DNA of 64,000 nucleotides from Polynucleobacter sp. Adler-ghost. GTDB lineage: Bacteria > Pseudomonadota > Gammaproteobacteria > Burkholderiales > Burkholderiaceae. Below, one piece after another: positions 1-8,828 of this stretch. How positions within the stretch are numbered: the stretch's first letter is position 1; each line of letters starts with the position of its first letter. The notes under the pieces were generated by a model that saw only the letters and a list, made by a program, of their open reading frames with translations, was not told where the DNA came from and did no database searches. Both the position numbers and the translations under genes were made by a program. The stretch spans positions 96,586 through 160,585 of the forward strand of contig NZ_CP061320.1 of assembly GCF_018688495.1 (NCBI RefSeq), read 5' to 3'.

Positions 1-2
1 GC

Positions 3-239
3 AACTACACTAGCGAATCTTTGGGTGATTATTGCGCAGGCCCAAATCATGTCTTACCAACAGCACGCACAGCGCGTTTCTCATCCCCATTAGGCGTGTA
101 TGACTTCATTAAGCGCTCGAGCATGATTGAAGTAAGTGAAGCAGGCGCTCAAACCTTAGGTGCTGTTGCTAGCACTCTCGCACACGGTGAGGGCTTAACA
201 GCTCATGCCCGCGCTGCTGAGATGCGCCTAAAGAAATAA
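3..239 (+). CDS. hisD: Histidinol dehydrogenase, C-terminal fragment (cut by window edge)
   Basis: Only the last 78 codons are inside the window; the frame is already open at base 3. HisD oxidises L-histidinol to L-histidine in two NAD-dependent steps, the last reactions of histidine synthesis. The visible text [20 protein letters not shown] followed by [15 protein letters not shown] is a well-conserved HisD segment; its GPNHVLPT stretch includes a family-conserved His. The gene stops one base before the convergent hisC stop codon, and the rest of the his operon resumes at 1441 on this strand. Identification is firm because the segment is diagnostic. Confidence 0.95.
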   Translation, partial: NYTSESLGDYCAGPNHVLPTARTARFSSPLGVYDFIKRSSMIEVSEAGAQTLGAVASTLAHGEGLTAHARAAEMRLKK

Positions 240-240
240 T

Positions 241-1314
241 TTAAGCGCTAGCTAAAATTTCTTTCAGGGCGGCAATCAATTCATTCGTTTGATCATCGGT
301 GCCGATAGTGATGCGTAGAAATTCTTCAATGCGTGGCGACTTGAAGTGGCGCACAATCATTCCACGATCGCGTAAAGATTGATAGAGCTTTGCTCCAGTA
401 TGTTTCGGATGACGCGTAAAAATAAAGTTCGCTGTTGATGGCAAGGTATCAAAGCCCAATGAAGCCAATTCAGAAACTAAGCGCTCGCGAGTTTGAATCA
501 CTTTTTTACTCGTCGATTCTAAATGGGCTTGATCTTGTATTGCAGCAATTGCCCCTGCTTGAGCTAAGCGACCTAGCGGGTAAGAGTTAAAACTATTTTT
601 TACACGCTCTAGACCTTCAATGAGGGCTGGATGCCCCACTGCAAATCCAACGCGAAGTCCTGCTAGGGCGCGAGACTTAGATAAAGTATGTACGACTAAG
701 AGGTTTTCTGGGCAAGCACTACCGCGTAGAAGTGGAATACAAGACTCAGTGCCGTAATCCACGTAGGCCTCATCGATCACCACTACGGAATCTGTATTTC
801 TGCTAACTAGGACTTCGATATCTGAACGGGGGATAGCTCGACCGGTTGGGGCATTGGGATTGGGGAAAATAATTCCGCCATTAGGAGTTTTGAGGCCCTG
901 GGTTTGGATCTCAAAATTAGAACCTAGGGCCACTGTTTGGTAGTCAATGCCAAATAACTTGCAATAGACCGGGTAGAAGCTATAGGTGATATCTGGAAAT
1001 TGGACTGGTTTAGCTTGTTTTAGCAGGCCTAAAAATACGTGGGCCAGAACCTCATCGGAGCCATTGCCTAAAAACACCTGCTTTGGGTCCAGCCCATGTA
1101 AATCGGCAATGGCTTGTTTAAGAGCAGCTCCTTCAGGGTCTGGATAAAGTCTTAAATCATCGGTATTTTGCTGATTTATGGCTGCTAGGGCCTTAGGGGA
1201 TGGGCCATAAGGGCTCTCATTCGTATTGAGCTTTACCAGCCGCGCCATCTGCGGTTGCTCCCCAGGAACATAAGGGGTCAGGGTCTGAACAACGGGGCTC
1301 CAAAAGCGGCTCAT
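241..1314 (-). CDS. hisC: Histidinol-phosphate aminotransferase
   Basis: A PLP-dependent class I/II aminotransferase of 357 residues that converts imidazole-acetol phosphate plus glutamate to histidinol phosphate. Visible marks are [11 protein letters not shown] near residue 29, NPNAPTG at 151–157, VIDEAYVDY near 179–187, and [11 protein letters not shown] with the probable PLP lysine at 213. Length is normal. The ATG at 1312–1314 starts [10 protein letters not shown]. The oddity is orientation: it lies between hisD and hisB but on the opposite strand, so its transcript runs head-on into hisD with one base between the stop codons. It must have its own promoter in 1315–1440 or be expressed apart from the operon. 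Confidence 0.95.
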   Translation of the reverse strand: MSRFWSPVVQTLTPYVPGEQPQMARLVKLNTNESPYGPSPKALAAINQQNTDDLRLYPDPEGAALKQAIADLHGLDPKQVFLGNGSDEVLAHVFLGLLKQAKPVQFPDITYSFYPVYCKLFGIDYQTVALGSNFEIQTQGLKTPNGGIIFPNPNAPTGRAIPRSDIEVLVSRNTDSVVVIDEAYVDYGTESCIPLLRGSACPENLLVVHTLSKSRALAGLRVGFAVGHPALIEGLERVKNSFNSYPLGRLAQAGAIAAIQDQAHLESTSKKVIQTRERLVSELASLGFDTLPSTANFIFTRHPKHTGAKLYQSLRDRGMIVRHFKSPRIEEFLRITIGTDDQTNELIAALKEILASA

Positions 1315-1403
1315 GAGGGACTCTAGTCAAAAATCAGCAAAAGTGAATAAACGCTAGTAATCAAAATCAGCATTTATATCTGTATTAGGAATGATATTAT
1401 GAG

Positions 1404-1440
1404 GCTTCAATCAACACTTCGCCTCGCGGCGTACTGAAGC
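1404..1440 (+). promoter_or_regulatory. Stem-loop abutting the hisB start codon
   Basis: The bases GCTTCA (1404–1409) pair with TGAAGC (1435–1440), and inside them CGCC (1420–1423) pairs with GGCG (1428–1431) around a TCGC loop. The outer stem ends at the base before the hisB ATG. No clear Shine-Dalgarno sequence precedes that ATG. This is a visible inverted repeat; a role in hisB translation is only inference. Confidence 0.4.
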
Positions 1441-2028
1441 ATGCGGCAAGCCGACGTTACCCGAAATACTTCGGAAACCAAAATTCAAATTGCTATCAAT
1501 TTAGATGGCACAGGTAAAGCTGAGCTGGCCTCAGGCGTACCTTTCTTGGACCATATGCTGGATCAAATTGCCCGTCACGGCATGATTGACCTCAAAGTAA
1601 TCGCAAAAGGCGATACCCATATTGATGACCACCATACCGTTGAGGATGTAGGAATTACTCTGGGACAAGCGTTTGCTAAGGCAGTTGGCGATAAAGCGGG
1701 TATTACCCGCTACGGCCACTCCTACGTCCCTTTAGATGAAACCCTGTCTCGCGTAGTGATCGACTTTTCTGGTCGTCCAGGGCTGGAGTTCAACGTGCCA
1801 TTTACCCGTGCACGCGTGGGCGACTTTGATGTGGATCTGAGCATCGAGTTCTTCCGTGGTTTTGTAAACCATGCTGGAGTCACTTTGCATATTGATAACT
1901 TACGTGGCATTAATGCTCACCACCAGATTGAAACCGTGTTCAAGGCCTTTGGCCGCGCATTACGTATGGCTTTAGAGATTGATCCACGCGCATCCGGTGT
2001 TGTTCCTTCCACTAAGGGCAGCCTCTAA
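1441..2028 (+). CDS. hisB: Imidazoleglycerol-phosphate dehydratase
   Basis: Dehydrates imidazole glycerol phosphate to imidazole acetol phosphate, step six of histidine synthesis. At 195 residues it is the monofunctional bacterial form, without the phosphatase domain fused in enterobacteria. The metal-binding motif [10 protein letters not shown] is at residues 60–69 and its duplicate, around [11 protein letters not shown], sits near 160. The protein ends in the typical PSTKGSL. An in-frame stop six bases upstream of the ATG fixes the start, though there is no good ribosome-binding site. It heads the plus-strand run hisBHAFIE and has 126 bases upstream to hold promoters for itself and the divergent hisC. 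Confidence 0.97.
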   Translation: MRQADVTRNTSETKIQIAINLDGTGKAELASGVPFLDHMLDQIARHGMIDLKVIAKGDTHIDDHHTVEDVGITLGQAFAKAVGDKAGITRYGHSYVPLDETLSRVVIDFSGRPGLEFNVPFTRARVGDFDVDLSIEFFRGFVNHAGVTLHIDNLRGINAHHQIETVFKAFGRALRMALEIDPRASGVVPSTKGSL

Positions 2029-2090
2029 TCTAGAAAATTTCTAGCATTGAGTAGAAGACTGTCAAAAAACTACAGAACATAGGCAAACCA

Positions 2091-2753
2091 TTGGCGCAAA
2101 CCATTGCGATCGTTGATTACGGAATGGGTAACCTACGTTCCGTATATCAGGCCTTTCATCATGTGGCACCCGATGCCAATGTTCTGATCGCGCACACTCC
2201 TGAAGAAATCCTCAGCGCAGAGCGAGTAGTCCTTCCAGGTCAGGGTGCTATGCCTGATTGCATGAAACATCTAGAAGAGTCGGGCTTATTGGAAGCCTTG
2301 CTTGATGCCGCAAAAAATAAGCCTTTATTAGGTGTTTGCGTAGGTGAGCAGATGCTGTTTGATCAAAGTGCTGAAGTACGGGTAAATTCCAGTAGGGCCT
2401 GGACCCCTTGCTTGGGGTTGATTCCGGGTGAAGTGCGGCGTTTTGAGTTGGCCGGCAAACTGCAGTCAGATGGTTCCGCCTATAAGGTTCCCCATATGGG
2501 CTGGAATCAGGTTCGTCAGGATCGCCAGCATCCGCTTTGGAGTGGTATTCCGGATTTGACCAGTTTTTATTTTGTGCATAGTTATTTTGTTGTGCCGCAG
2601 CGTAAGGAAGATGTTGCCGGCTCAACAGAATATGGCGATTGGTTTACTTCTGCTGTTGCAAGAGATAATATTTTTGCAACACAATTTCATCCAGAAAAAA
2701 GTGCAGAATACGGATTAAAGCTCTACAAAAATTTTGTTTCTTGGCAACCTTAA
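2091..2753 (+). CDS. hisH: Imidazole glycerol phosphate synthase, glutamine amidotransferase subunit
   Basis: A class I glutamine amidotransferase that hydrolyses glutamine and passes ammonia to HisF. The nucleophile is C83 in [12 protein letters not shown], and the catalytic His/Glu pair is in QFHPEKS (H200, E202). The start is a TTG at 2091 giving [17 protein letters not shown]; the conserved VDYGMGN begins eight residues in, so no upstream start is needed. At 220 residues it is slightly longer than the enterobacterial enzyme. It sits 62 bases after hisB and 20 before hisA. Confidence 0.97.
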   Translation: MAQTIAIVDYGMGNLRSVYQAFHHVAPDANVLIAHTPEEILSAERVVLPGQGAMPDCMKHLEESGLLEALLDAAKNKPLLGVCVGEQMLFDQSAEVRVNSSRAWTPCLGLIPGEVRRFELAGKLQSDGSAYKVPHMGWNQVRQDRQHPLWSGIPDLTSFYFVHSYFVVPQRKEDVAGSTEYGDWFTSAVARDNIFATQFHPEKSAEYGLKLYKNFVSWQP

Positions 2754-2773
2754 TACTTCTCTAATCTACCGCT

Positions 2774-3535
2774 ATGCTGCTCATTCCCGCGATTGACTTA
2801 AAAGATGGCCACTGTGTTCGACTCGAACAAGGTGACATGGATAAAGCCACTGTGTTTTCTGAAGATCCAGGCGCAATGGCTGCGCATTGGATTAGTAAGG
2901 GAGCGCGTCGTTTACATCTGGTGGATTTGAATGGCGCATTTGCCGGAAAGCTCAAAAATGAATCTGCTATTAAATCTATTTTGAAAGCAGTGGGTGATGA
3001 GATTCCAGTTCAGCTAGGTGGCGGTATTCGTGATCTTGAAACTATTGAACGTTTATTAGATGACGGCATTAGCACGGTAATTATTGGCACTGCTGCAGTG
3101 AAGAGTCCTGGCTTTGTACAAGATGCTTGCACTGCTTTCCCAGGCCAGATCATGGTTGGCTTAGATGCGCGGGATGGCAAAGTGGCAACCGATGGCTGGA
3201 GCAAGATTACGGGTCATGAAGTCATCGACCTTGCAAAGAAATTTGAAGATTACGGTGTCGAAGCCATCATCTATACCGACATTGGTCGCGATGGCATGAT
3301 GAAGGGTATCAATATGGATGCCACGATTAAATTGGCCCAAGCTATTCGGATTCCGGTAATTGCTAGCGGTGGCTTATCTAATAACCAAGATATTGAAGCT
3401 CTGTGTGAAGCTGAAGCTGAAGGCGTTATGGGTGTCATTGCTGGGCGCTCAATTTACGCTGGTGATTTAGATTTAACTGCAGCGCAAAAATATGCTGATG
3501 AGTTAACTCTCAAGTTTGCCAAGAAAATTATCTAA
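2774..3535 (+). CDS. hisA: ProFAR isomerase
   Basis: Catalyses the Amadori rearrangement of ProFAR to PRFAR, the substrate of HisF/HisH. It is a TIM barrel of 253 residues. The first catalytic aspartate is D8 in [11 protein letters not shown], the second is in [15 protein letters not shown] near residue 130, and the phosphate-binding glycines are in QLGGGIRDL and ASGGLSN. Start ATG at 2774; the gene lies between hisH and hisF in the usual order and is 11 bases from hisF. The half-barrel similarity to the next gene is as expected for this pair. Confidence 0.97.
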   Translation: MLLIPAIDLKDGHCVRLEQGDMDKATVFSEDPGAMAAHWISKGARRLHLVDLNGAFAGKLKNESAIKSILKAVGDEIPVQLGGGIRDLETIERLLDDGISTVIIGTAAVKSPGFVQDACTAFPGQIMVGLDARDGKVATDGWSKITGHEVIDLAKKFEDYGVEAIIYTDIGRDGMMKGINMDATIKLAQAIRIPVIASGGLSNNQDIEALCEAEAEGVMGVIAGRSIYAGDLDLTAAQKYADELTLKFAKKII

Positions 3536-3546
3536 AGTGCTGACCA

Positions 3547-4305
3547 GTGCTAACTAAAAGAATTATTCCTTGCCTTGATGTCACGGCAGGGCGCGTTGTT
3601 AAAGGCGTGAACTTTGTTGGTCTGCGTGATGCAGGTGATCCAGTAGAGATTGCTCAGCGCTACAACACTCAAGGTGCTGATGAGCTTACCTTTTTAGACA
3701 TTACTGCTACCTCTGATGGCCGTGATCTGATACTGCATATTATTGAAGATGTTGCCTCCCAAGTATTTATTCCTTTGACTGTTGGCGGCGGTGTGCGTGC
3801 AGTAGCGGATGTGCGTCGTTTACTCAATGCGGGTGCTGATAAGGTCAGCATGAACTCTTCTGCAGTGGCCAATCCAGATTTAGTTTCTGATGCGGCTGCG
3901 TATTACGGTTCACAGTGCATCGTAGTAGCCATTGATGCTAAAAAGACTGAAGCGGGTAATTGGGAGGTCTTTACCCATGGCGGTAGAACTGCTACCGGCA
4001 TGGATGTAGTTGCATGGGCATCTGAAGTTGCCAAACGTGGCGCTGGAGAAATTCTGCTCACCAGCATGAATCGCGATGGTAGTAAAGATGGTTTTGATCT
4101 AGAGCTAACTGCAGCTGTGAGTGATGCGGTAAGTGTTCCGGTTATTGCTTCTGGTGGCGTTGGTAATTTACAGCACCTGGTCGATGGTATTACCAAAGGC
4201 CATGCCGATGCAGTTTTGGCAGCAAGCATTTTTCATTATGGTGAATACACTGTAGGCCAGGCAAAAGAATATATGGCGAGCCAAGGCATCCCTGTTCGTA
4301 TTTGA
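3547..4305 (+). CDS. hisF: Imidazole glycerol phosphate synthase, cyclase subunit
   Basis: Uses ammonia supplied by HisH to cyclise PRFAR into imidazole glycerol phosphate and AICAR. A TIM barrel of 252 residues. The catalytic D11 is in RIIPCLDV, and the second aspartate is in VVAIDAKK near residue 130. Phosphate-binding segments GGGVR and ASGGVGN are visible. The start is GTG at 3547, 11 bases after his[12 protein letters not shown] matches the usual HisF N-terminus, so the rare start is well supported. It needs hisH, encoded two genes upstream, for glutamine-dependent activity. Confidence 0.97.
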   Translation: MLTKRIIPCLDVTAGRVVKGVNFVGLRDAGDPVEIAQRYNTQGADELTFLDITATSDGRDLILHIIEDVASQVFIPLTVGGGVRAVADVRRLLNAGADKVSMNSSAVANPDLVSDAAAYYGSQCIVVAIDAKKTEAGNWEVFTHGGRTATGMDVVAWASEVAKRGAGEILLTSMNRDGSKDGFDLELTAAVSDAVSVPVIASGGVGNLQHLVDGITKGHADAVLAASIFHYGEYTVGQAKEYMASQGIPVRI

Positions 4306-4339
4306 GTCCAGATAGATCTACTAAGAAAATAATCCTAAG

Positions 4340-4750
4340 ATGACCATCAAAAATACCTTTACTCCAATTGAGTCTCTAGAGGCGGGAGCATGGCTTGATA
4401 CCGTTACTTGGAATGAGCAAGGTCTAGTTCCAGTAATTGCTCAGGAAGTTGGTAGTAAAGACATCTTGATGATGGCCTGGATGAATCGGGATGCGCTATT
4501 GGCAACACTGCGCTTGGGCGAGGCAGTGTATTGGACCCGCTCAAGGCAAAAGCTATGGCATAAGGGTGAAGAATCTGGCCACACCCAAAAGGTAAAAGAA
4601 ATCCGTCTCGATTGTGATGGCGACACCATTTTGCTCATGGTTGAGCAAAAAGACGGTATTGCTTGCCATACTGGCGAGCACAGCTGTTTTTTTCTGCGGT
4701 GGGATTCTGGTAAGTCTGCCTGGGTAGATGAGTCTAAGGGTCACAATTAA
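4340..4750 (+). CDS. hisI: Phosphoribosyl-AMP cyclohydrolase
   Basis: Opens the adenine ring of phosphoribosyl-AMP in step three of histidine synthesis. The 136-residue protein is the stand-alone HisI form, not the HisIE fusion found in enterobacteria. [14 protein letters not shown] and [19 protein letters not shown] are diagnostic. The metal-binding aspartates and cysteines are in [11 protein letters not shown] and [12 protein letters not shown]. It lies 34 bases after hisF and 44 before hisE, which supplies the preceding step. Confidence 0.96.
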   Translation: MTIKNTFTPIESLEAGAWLDTVTWNEQGLVPVIAQEVGSKDILMMAWMNRDALLATLRLGEAVYWTRSRQKLWHKGEESGHTQKVKEIRLDCDGDTILLMVEQKDGIACHTGEHSCFFLRWDSGKSAWVDESKGHN

Positions 4751-4794
4751 GACCCTAAGAGTCTCTACGGCAATAAAAGACATAAAATCACTTT

Positions 4795-5196
4795 ATGACT
4801 AGTCCAGCACAAAACCCTACTAATTTAGATTCCGCTTTGGCTCATTTGGCCGATGTGGTGGATCAGCGACGTGATGCGTTCAAGGCTGGGGAGGTAGATC
4901 CCAAGACTTCATATACTGCTTTGCTCTTTTCGAAGGGTGATGATGGGATTTTGAAGAAAATTGGTGAAGAGGCTACTGAAGCGGTGATGGCGGCTAAGGA
5001 TGCGCGTAACTCCAATCTAGATCCTGAACAGCAAAAGCTCTTGGTAGGTGAGATGGCTGACCTTTGGTTCCACTGCTTAATTGCGCTCTCCCAGTTTGGC
5101 TTGCGTCCAGAGGATGTTGTAGCTGAGCTCAATCGTCGTTTGGGCACTTCAGGAATTGAAGAAAAAGCCGCCAGAAAAGCGGCCAATAAGGAGTAA
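4795..5196 (+). CDS. hisE: Phosphoribosyl-ATP pyrophosphatase
   Basis: Removes pyrophosphate from phosphoribosyl-ATP, step two of the pathway. The 133-residue protein has the all-alpha MazG-like fold; [13 protein letters not shown] and [15 protein letters not shown] contain its acidic metal-binding residues. It has about 20 extra N-terminal residues relative to the shortest family members. The stop codon lies three bases before the hinT ATG, so hinT may be translated by reinitiation. It is the last recognisable his gene of the plus-strand run. Confidence 0.95.
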   Translation: MTSPAQNPTNLDSALAHLADVVDQRRDAFKAGEVDPKTSYTALLFSKGDDGILKKIGEEATEAVMAAKDARNSNLDPEQQKLLVGEMADLWFHCLIALSQFGLRPEDVVAELNRRLGTSGIEEKAARKAANKE

Positions 5197-5199
5197 TTG

Positions 5200-5556
5200 A
5201 TGGCGCATGACCCTAATTGCCTGTTTTGTAAGATTTCCCAAGGATTAATCCCATCTCAGAAGGTCTATGAAGATGAAGAAATCTATGCTTTTAAAGATAT
5301 CAACCCAGCCGCACCCGTACATTTTTTGATGATTCCTAAAAAACATATCCCCATGCTGGAGTCTGCAGAAGTGGCAGATGCTCCATTGCTAGGTAGAATG
5401 ATGGAATTAGCACCGCGTCTAGCCAAAGAGCAGGGTTGCCGTCCCGGAAAAGATGGTGGCTTTAGATTGGTGGTGAACAATGGTGCAGATGGTGGGCAAG
5501 AGGTTTATCACTTGCATTTGCATGTGATGGGCGGTCCGCGCCCCTGGAAAAAATAG
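5200..5556 (+). CDS. hinT: HIT-family purine nucleoside phosphoramidase
   Basis: A histidine-triad hydrolase acting on adenosine 5'-phosphoramidates and related AMP conjugates. The N-terminal metal-site-like CLFCKI is followed by ALKDINP-type sequence ([18 protein letters not shown]), and the catalytic triad HLHLHVMG is near residue 110. ATG at 5200 is preferred over a TTG three bases earlier because GGAGTAATTG gives suitable spacing. Size (118 residues) is usual. It follows hisE directly; in Burkholderiales a HIT gene commonly sits between hisE and tatA, so the context agrees. Confidence 0.95.
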   Translation: MAHDPNCLFCKISQGLIPSQKVYEDEEIYAFKDINPAAPVHFLMIPKKHIPMLESAEVADAPLLGRMMELAPRLAKEQGCRPGKDGGFRLVVNNGADGGQEVYHLHLHVMGGPRPWKK

Positions 5557-5572
5557 TCCGAGGAGATTAAAA

Positions 5573-5815
5573 ATGGGTTCATTTAGCATTTGGCATTGGT
5601 TGATTGTTTTGGTAATCGTGATGTTGGTATTTGGTACCAAAAAATTGCGCAATATCGGTACAGACTTAGGTGGGGCTGTAAAAGGTTTCAAAGACGGTAT
5701 GAAAACGCCTGAGGGCACTGAAGAGTCGCAAGATAAAGCCAAGGAACAAATTCAGAGCGCTACTGCATCAACAGAGAAAACTGTGGATGTTCAGGCAAAA
5801 GACATCAATAAATAA
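5573..5815 (+). CDS. tatA: Sec-independent translocase subunit TatA
   Basis: Forms the oligomeric pore-like component that moves folded twin-arginine substrates across the inner membrane. One N-terminal membrane span ([20 protein letters not shown]) ends in the [10 protein letters not shown] hinge, followed by an amphipathic helix ([13 protein letters not shown]) and a polar tail; total 80 residues. A strong ribosome-binding site, CGAGGAG, sits eight bases upstream. First gene of tatABC. The Rieske protein at 11053 has a twin-arginine N-terminus and is a probable client. Confidence 0.96.
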   Translation: MGSFSIWHWLIVLVIVMLVFGTKKLRNIGTDLGGAVKGFKDGMKTPEGTEESQDKAKEQIQSATASTEKTVDVQAKDINK

Positions 5816-5843
5816 TTGTTGATAGAAATAATGCGCAGCTGCA

Positions 5844-6320
5844 ATGATTGATCTCGGAGTTTCAAAGCTTGCACTTATTGCAGTAGTTGCATTGGTGGTG
5901 GTTGGTCCCGAACGTCTTCCAAAAATTGCCCGTATGGCGGGTAATTTATTCGGACGTGCTCAACGCTATATGGCGGATGTCAAATCTGAAGTTAGCCGAC
6001 AGATGGATGTTGAGGAGTTCAAGAAACTCCGTGAAGAAAGTGTCTCCGCCCTTAAAGATGTTGAGAGCTCACTTCAGTCTACCGTTCAAGAGGCGGGCGC
6101 CAATCTAAGTGATCAAGCCGACATCTTTGAAAATAATTTCACCAGAGCACCTCTTGACGAAAAAGAGGTGCTTCGTAAATCGATACGCCAAGGCCGTAAG
6201 AGTTGGGGTGTCAGGCGTGCAGCCAGGCCAGTTTGGTTTAAGCATTCCACTGGGATGCGTACAAGAGTGCAATCTGGTGCAGCTCGCATGAAGCGCTTTC
6301 ACCATAGCGCTAATAAGTAA
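5844..6320 (+). CDS. tatB: Sec-independent translocase subunit TatB
   Basis: Works with TatC in the receptor complex for twin-arginine signal peptides. MIDLGVSKLALIAVVALVVV is a single N-terminal span with the GPERLPKIAR hinge typical of TatB rather than TatA, then a long amphipathic helix and a basic C-terminal tail (158 residues in all). The gene lies 28 bases after tatA and 42 before tatC. The basic tail, rich in Arg and Lys, is variable in the family. Confidence 0.95.
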   Translation: MIDLGVSKLALIAVVALVVVGPERLPKIARMAGNLFGRAQRYMADVKSEVSRQMDVEEFKKLREESVSALKDVESSLQSTVQEAGANLSDQADIFENNFTRAPLDEKEVLRKSIRQGRKSWGVRRAARPVWFKHSTGMRTRVQSGAARMKRFHHSANK

Positions 6321-6362
6321 GCAATAAAAGCATAAAAACTACAAGAATACAAACATCCACGC

Positions 6363-7160
6363 ATGACTGAAAAGAACTCAACAGAAGATTCCGGCCTACA
6401 AGAATCTTTCTTGTCTCATTTATTTGAGTTACGTGATCGCATTATTAAGTCTGTACTAGCAATCATTGTGGTGTTTGTCTGCCTTGTTTATTGGGCGCCA
6501 GATATCTTTCATTTGTTTTCGCAACCACTGTTAAATGCCTTGCCCTCTGGTGGCAAGATGATTGTGACCGATGTGACGGGTTCATTCTTTGTGCCGATGA
6601 AGGTCACCATGTTGGTAGCTTTTTTAATTGCACTGCCCGTTGTGATGTATCAATTGTGGGCTTTCATTGCGCCGGGGCTGTATCAGCATGAGCGCAAACT
6701 GATTGTGCCTTTGGTGGTGAGTAGCTATAGCCTCTTTATATTTGGCATGGCATTTGCCTACTTCTTAGTATTTCCGACGGTGTTTGAGTTTATGGCTAGC
6801 TATAACGCTCCTTTGGGCGCGGAGATGTCAACGGATATTGATAAGTACCTTGGCTTTGCCATGAATACCTTCCTAGCTTTTGGACTTACTTTTGAAGTGC
6901 CCGTTGTAGTTGTGGTTTTAGTACGTATGGGTATGGTTCCATTGGCAAAGCTTAGAGAGATTCGCCCCTATGTCATTGTGGGGGCATTTGTGGTCTCTGC
7001 CATCGTTACGCCACCCGATGTTCTCTCACAATTGCTACTAGCAATTCCGATGACTCTGCTTTATGAATTAGGACTTTTGATTGCGCGCTTTTATGTGCCA
7101 AAACCGTCAGATGATGACTCTGATACAACTACAAAGCCAGATACTCAAGCTACGACTTGA
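6363..7160 (+). CDS. tatC: Sec-independent translocase subunit TatC
   Basis: Polytopic inner-membrane receptor for twin-arginine signal peptides; 265 residues with six predicted spans. SFLSHLFELRDRIIKSVLA is the conserved cytoplasmic N-terminus that contacts the RR motif. FVFPTVFEF-type and IVTPPDVLSQLLLAIPM segments near the C-terminus are typical. The tail is hydrophilic and acidic (DDDSDTTTK). Its last 16 bases overlap the 3' end of the convergent Sel1-like gene, so the two genes share a terminus. Confidence 0.97.
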   Translation: MTEKNSTEDSGLQESFLSHLFELRDRIIKSVLAIIVVFVCLVYWAPDIFHLFSQPLLNALPSGGKMIVTDVTGSFFVPMKVTMLVAFLIALPVVMYQLWAFIAPGLYQHERKLIVPLVVSSYSLFIFGMAFAYFLVFPTVFEFMASYNAPLGAEMSTDIDKYLGFAMNTFLAFGLTFEVPVVVVVLVRMGMVPLAKLREIRPYVIVGAFVVSAIVTPPDVLSQLLLAIPMTLLYELGLLIARFYVPKPSDDDSDTTTKPDTQATT

Positions 7161-8620
7161 TTTTGTCCGAAGGTGCTAGCAAGCCACTCCGTTACTCGAT
7201 CAAATCGATAACGCCTTTGTCTTAGATTTCCCTCCAAGTCTGCATCGCTACTCGCAAACACTTTTCCCGCTGCAAGCAATGAGCGACGCTGCTGAGTGGT
7301 ATCAATCTGAATTAATCTAGGCAGAATCTTTGGCAGCTCATGGCGAATATCGACAACGACACAATGTTCATGTTGTAGTTGACCGACTTCACACAGTAAC
7401 AACTCTGCTTTGCTCAAGTTAAATTGGTTGGCAACAATGAGTCGGTGGCATAGCAAGATCCACTCCTCATCTAATTGATGCTCTGCATGATGATTTAACG
7501 CTTTTTCAGCATAAGTGGCCAATTCAAACCAATCATTATTCTTGGGGCTGGCAACATTCTCTAGAACTTTACTGAGTAATTCTTTTGCTTCGGGCACACC
7601 TTGTTGGTGAGCTTGCCAAATCCAATAGGAAGCTTGAAGTCCGCGTACCTTCTCTTCTACTTTTTCACGTTTGCGCCAGAGGTTCGCACCTCTTCTAAAT
7701 TGAGCCACAGGATGACCCAAATCAGCTGCGCGATCAAAGCACCGATCACTTTCACTGGCGTTATATCCAGAGAATTGTGGGCGACGATAAATCTCACCAA
7801 GTGCAAACCAGGCATCTCGATCACCATCTTTTGCTGCAAGCCCTAACCAGTAAGCCGCTTTCTTAAGAGATGCATTCGATTTGACGCCGCTAGCCCCAAT
7901 CGAATCTTTCGTATCAGAACCCACTTCATTCAATTGAGCAAGACGTAAACCCAAGGTGAGTTTTGCAATCGTCAGTCCGAGTTCTGCTGCCTGTACTAGC
8001 GCACCTTCGTTCTTTTCTGAGAGCCAAGCGCTCCACAGGGAGGAGAGTGCTTCATCTTTAGGTTGGAGCTTAATCAAAAGCTCTTTAGCTAAATTGGTGA
8101 AGGGTGTTTCTGATTCCGCTAGCTGAAGTAGAAATTCTTTTGCAGTTTTTTGTAGGGCGGATAAATCGAGATCACTCTCCTGCTTTAAGAGCCACTCAGC
8201 AAGCTCTCCTTGAAGCACTTTTTTACTGGGATCAAGCAGTAGTTCAGCAAGTTGCCATTTCGCAGCATTGCTGACATTGATATCTGCTTTAGCTAGCCTC
8301 CAGAAAGATTCCCAGCCAAAAGAAAAGGCTGGTGAATTAAAGGTGAGCCCCAGTGGAACTAAGGAAATTTGCTTCAAAATTCCCAGCATTTTTGGGGGGA
8401 ATGCATCTATCTCCGGAACTTCACTAGCACCTTCGCTGGAATCGTTAACCACTTGATTTGTAATGGATAAATAGGATTTCTCTAGCCAAATCAATGCATT
8501 AGCTGGCTGAATTGGAGTCTTCAATGCCCCTGTTAAATAAGCAGAGGCTAAATTTTGTTGTGCGGATACATCACCTAATCGAGCAGATTGAAGGATTTTT
8601 AAGAACTCACGGCTTGCCAT
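7145..8620 (-). CDS. Sel1-like repeat protein, function unknown
   Basis: A 491-residue protein with no signal peptide or membrane span that I can see. Short alpha-helical repeats of the Sel1/TPR type occur: LGDVSAQQNLASAYLTG near the N-terminus, then AYWLGLAAKDGDRDAWFALG and CFDRAADLGHPVAQFRRGA, then SYWIWQAHQQGVPEAKELL. These repeats usually mediate protein contacts, so it may be a scaffold; no partner is suggested by context. The C-terminal 100 residues have no repeat. It is convergent with tatC, overlapping by 16 bases, and divergent from the porin gene. The ATG at 8618–8620 gives MASREFLKIL. Confidence 0.8.
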   Translation of the reverse strand: MASREFLKILQSARLGDVSAQQNLASAYLTGALKTPIQPANALIWLEKSYLSITNQVVNDSSEGASEVPEIDAFPPKMLGILKQISLVPLGLTFNSPAFSFGWESFWRLAKADINVSNAAKWQLAELLLDPSKKVLQGELAEWLLKQESDLDLSALQKTAKEFLLQLAESETPFTNLAKELLIKLQPKDEALSSLWSAWLSEKNEGALVQAAELGLTIAKLTLGLRLAQLNEVGSDTKDSIGASGVKSNASLKKAAYWLGLAAKDGDRDAWFALGEIYRRPQFSGYNASESDRCFDRAADLGHPVAQFRRGANLWRKREKVEEKVRGLQASYWIWQAHQQGVPEAKELLSKVLENVASPKNNDWFELATYAEKALNHHAEHQLDEEWILLCHRLIVANQFNLSKAELLLCEVGQLQHEHCVVVDIRHELPKILPRLIQIDTTQQRRSLLAAGKVFASSDADLEGNLRQRRYRFDRVTEWLASTFGQNQVVA

Positions 8621-8828
8621 ATGACAATTTTGGCATCTAAGCCCCTAAAAAGACAGAAATCAAAGTCCTTGTTGCCCTGATACAACGAAGAAAGCCAAAA
8701 AACTGCCTTTCCACAAGCAAAAACAGCCTCTAAATGCCCTGACCCCCAACCTAATAGGGTAAAACAAGCAAAATTCACAAGTCCCGAATTTATTTGGGCA
8801 TTACTTTCAATTTATGGAGATTTAAAGA

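Noticed and set aside
2248-2625. 125-codon minus-strand frame within hisH
   Set aside because: Fully antisense to a well-supported gene and shows no recognisable domain.
8783-8798. Short CCCGAAT/ATTTGGG inverted repeat upstream of the porin
   Set aside because: Short stem with a wobble pair and a tiny loop; no better than chance expectation by eye.
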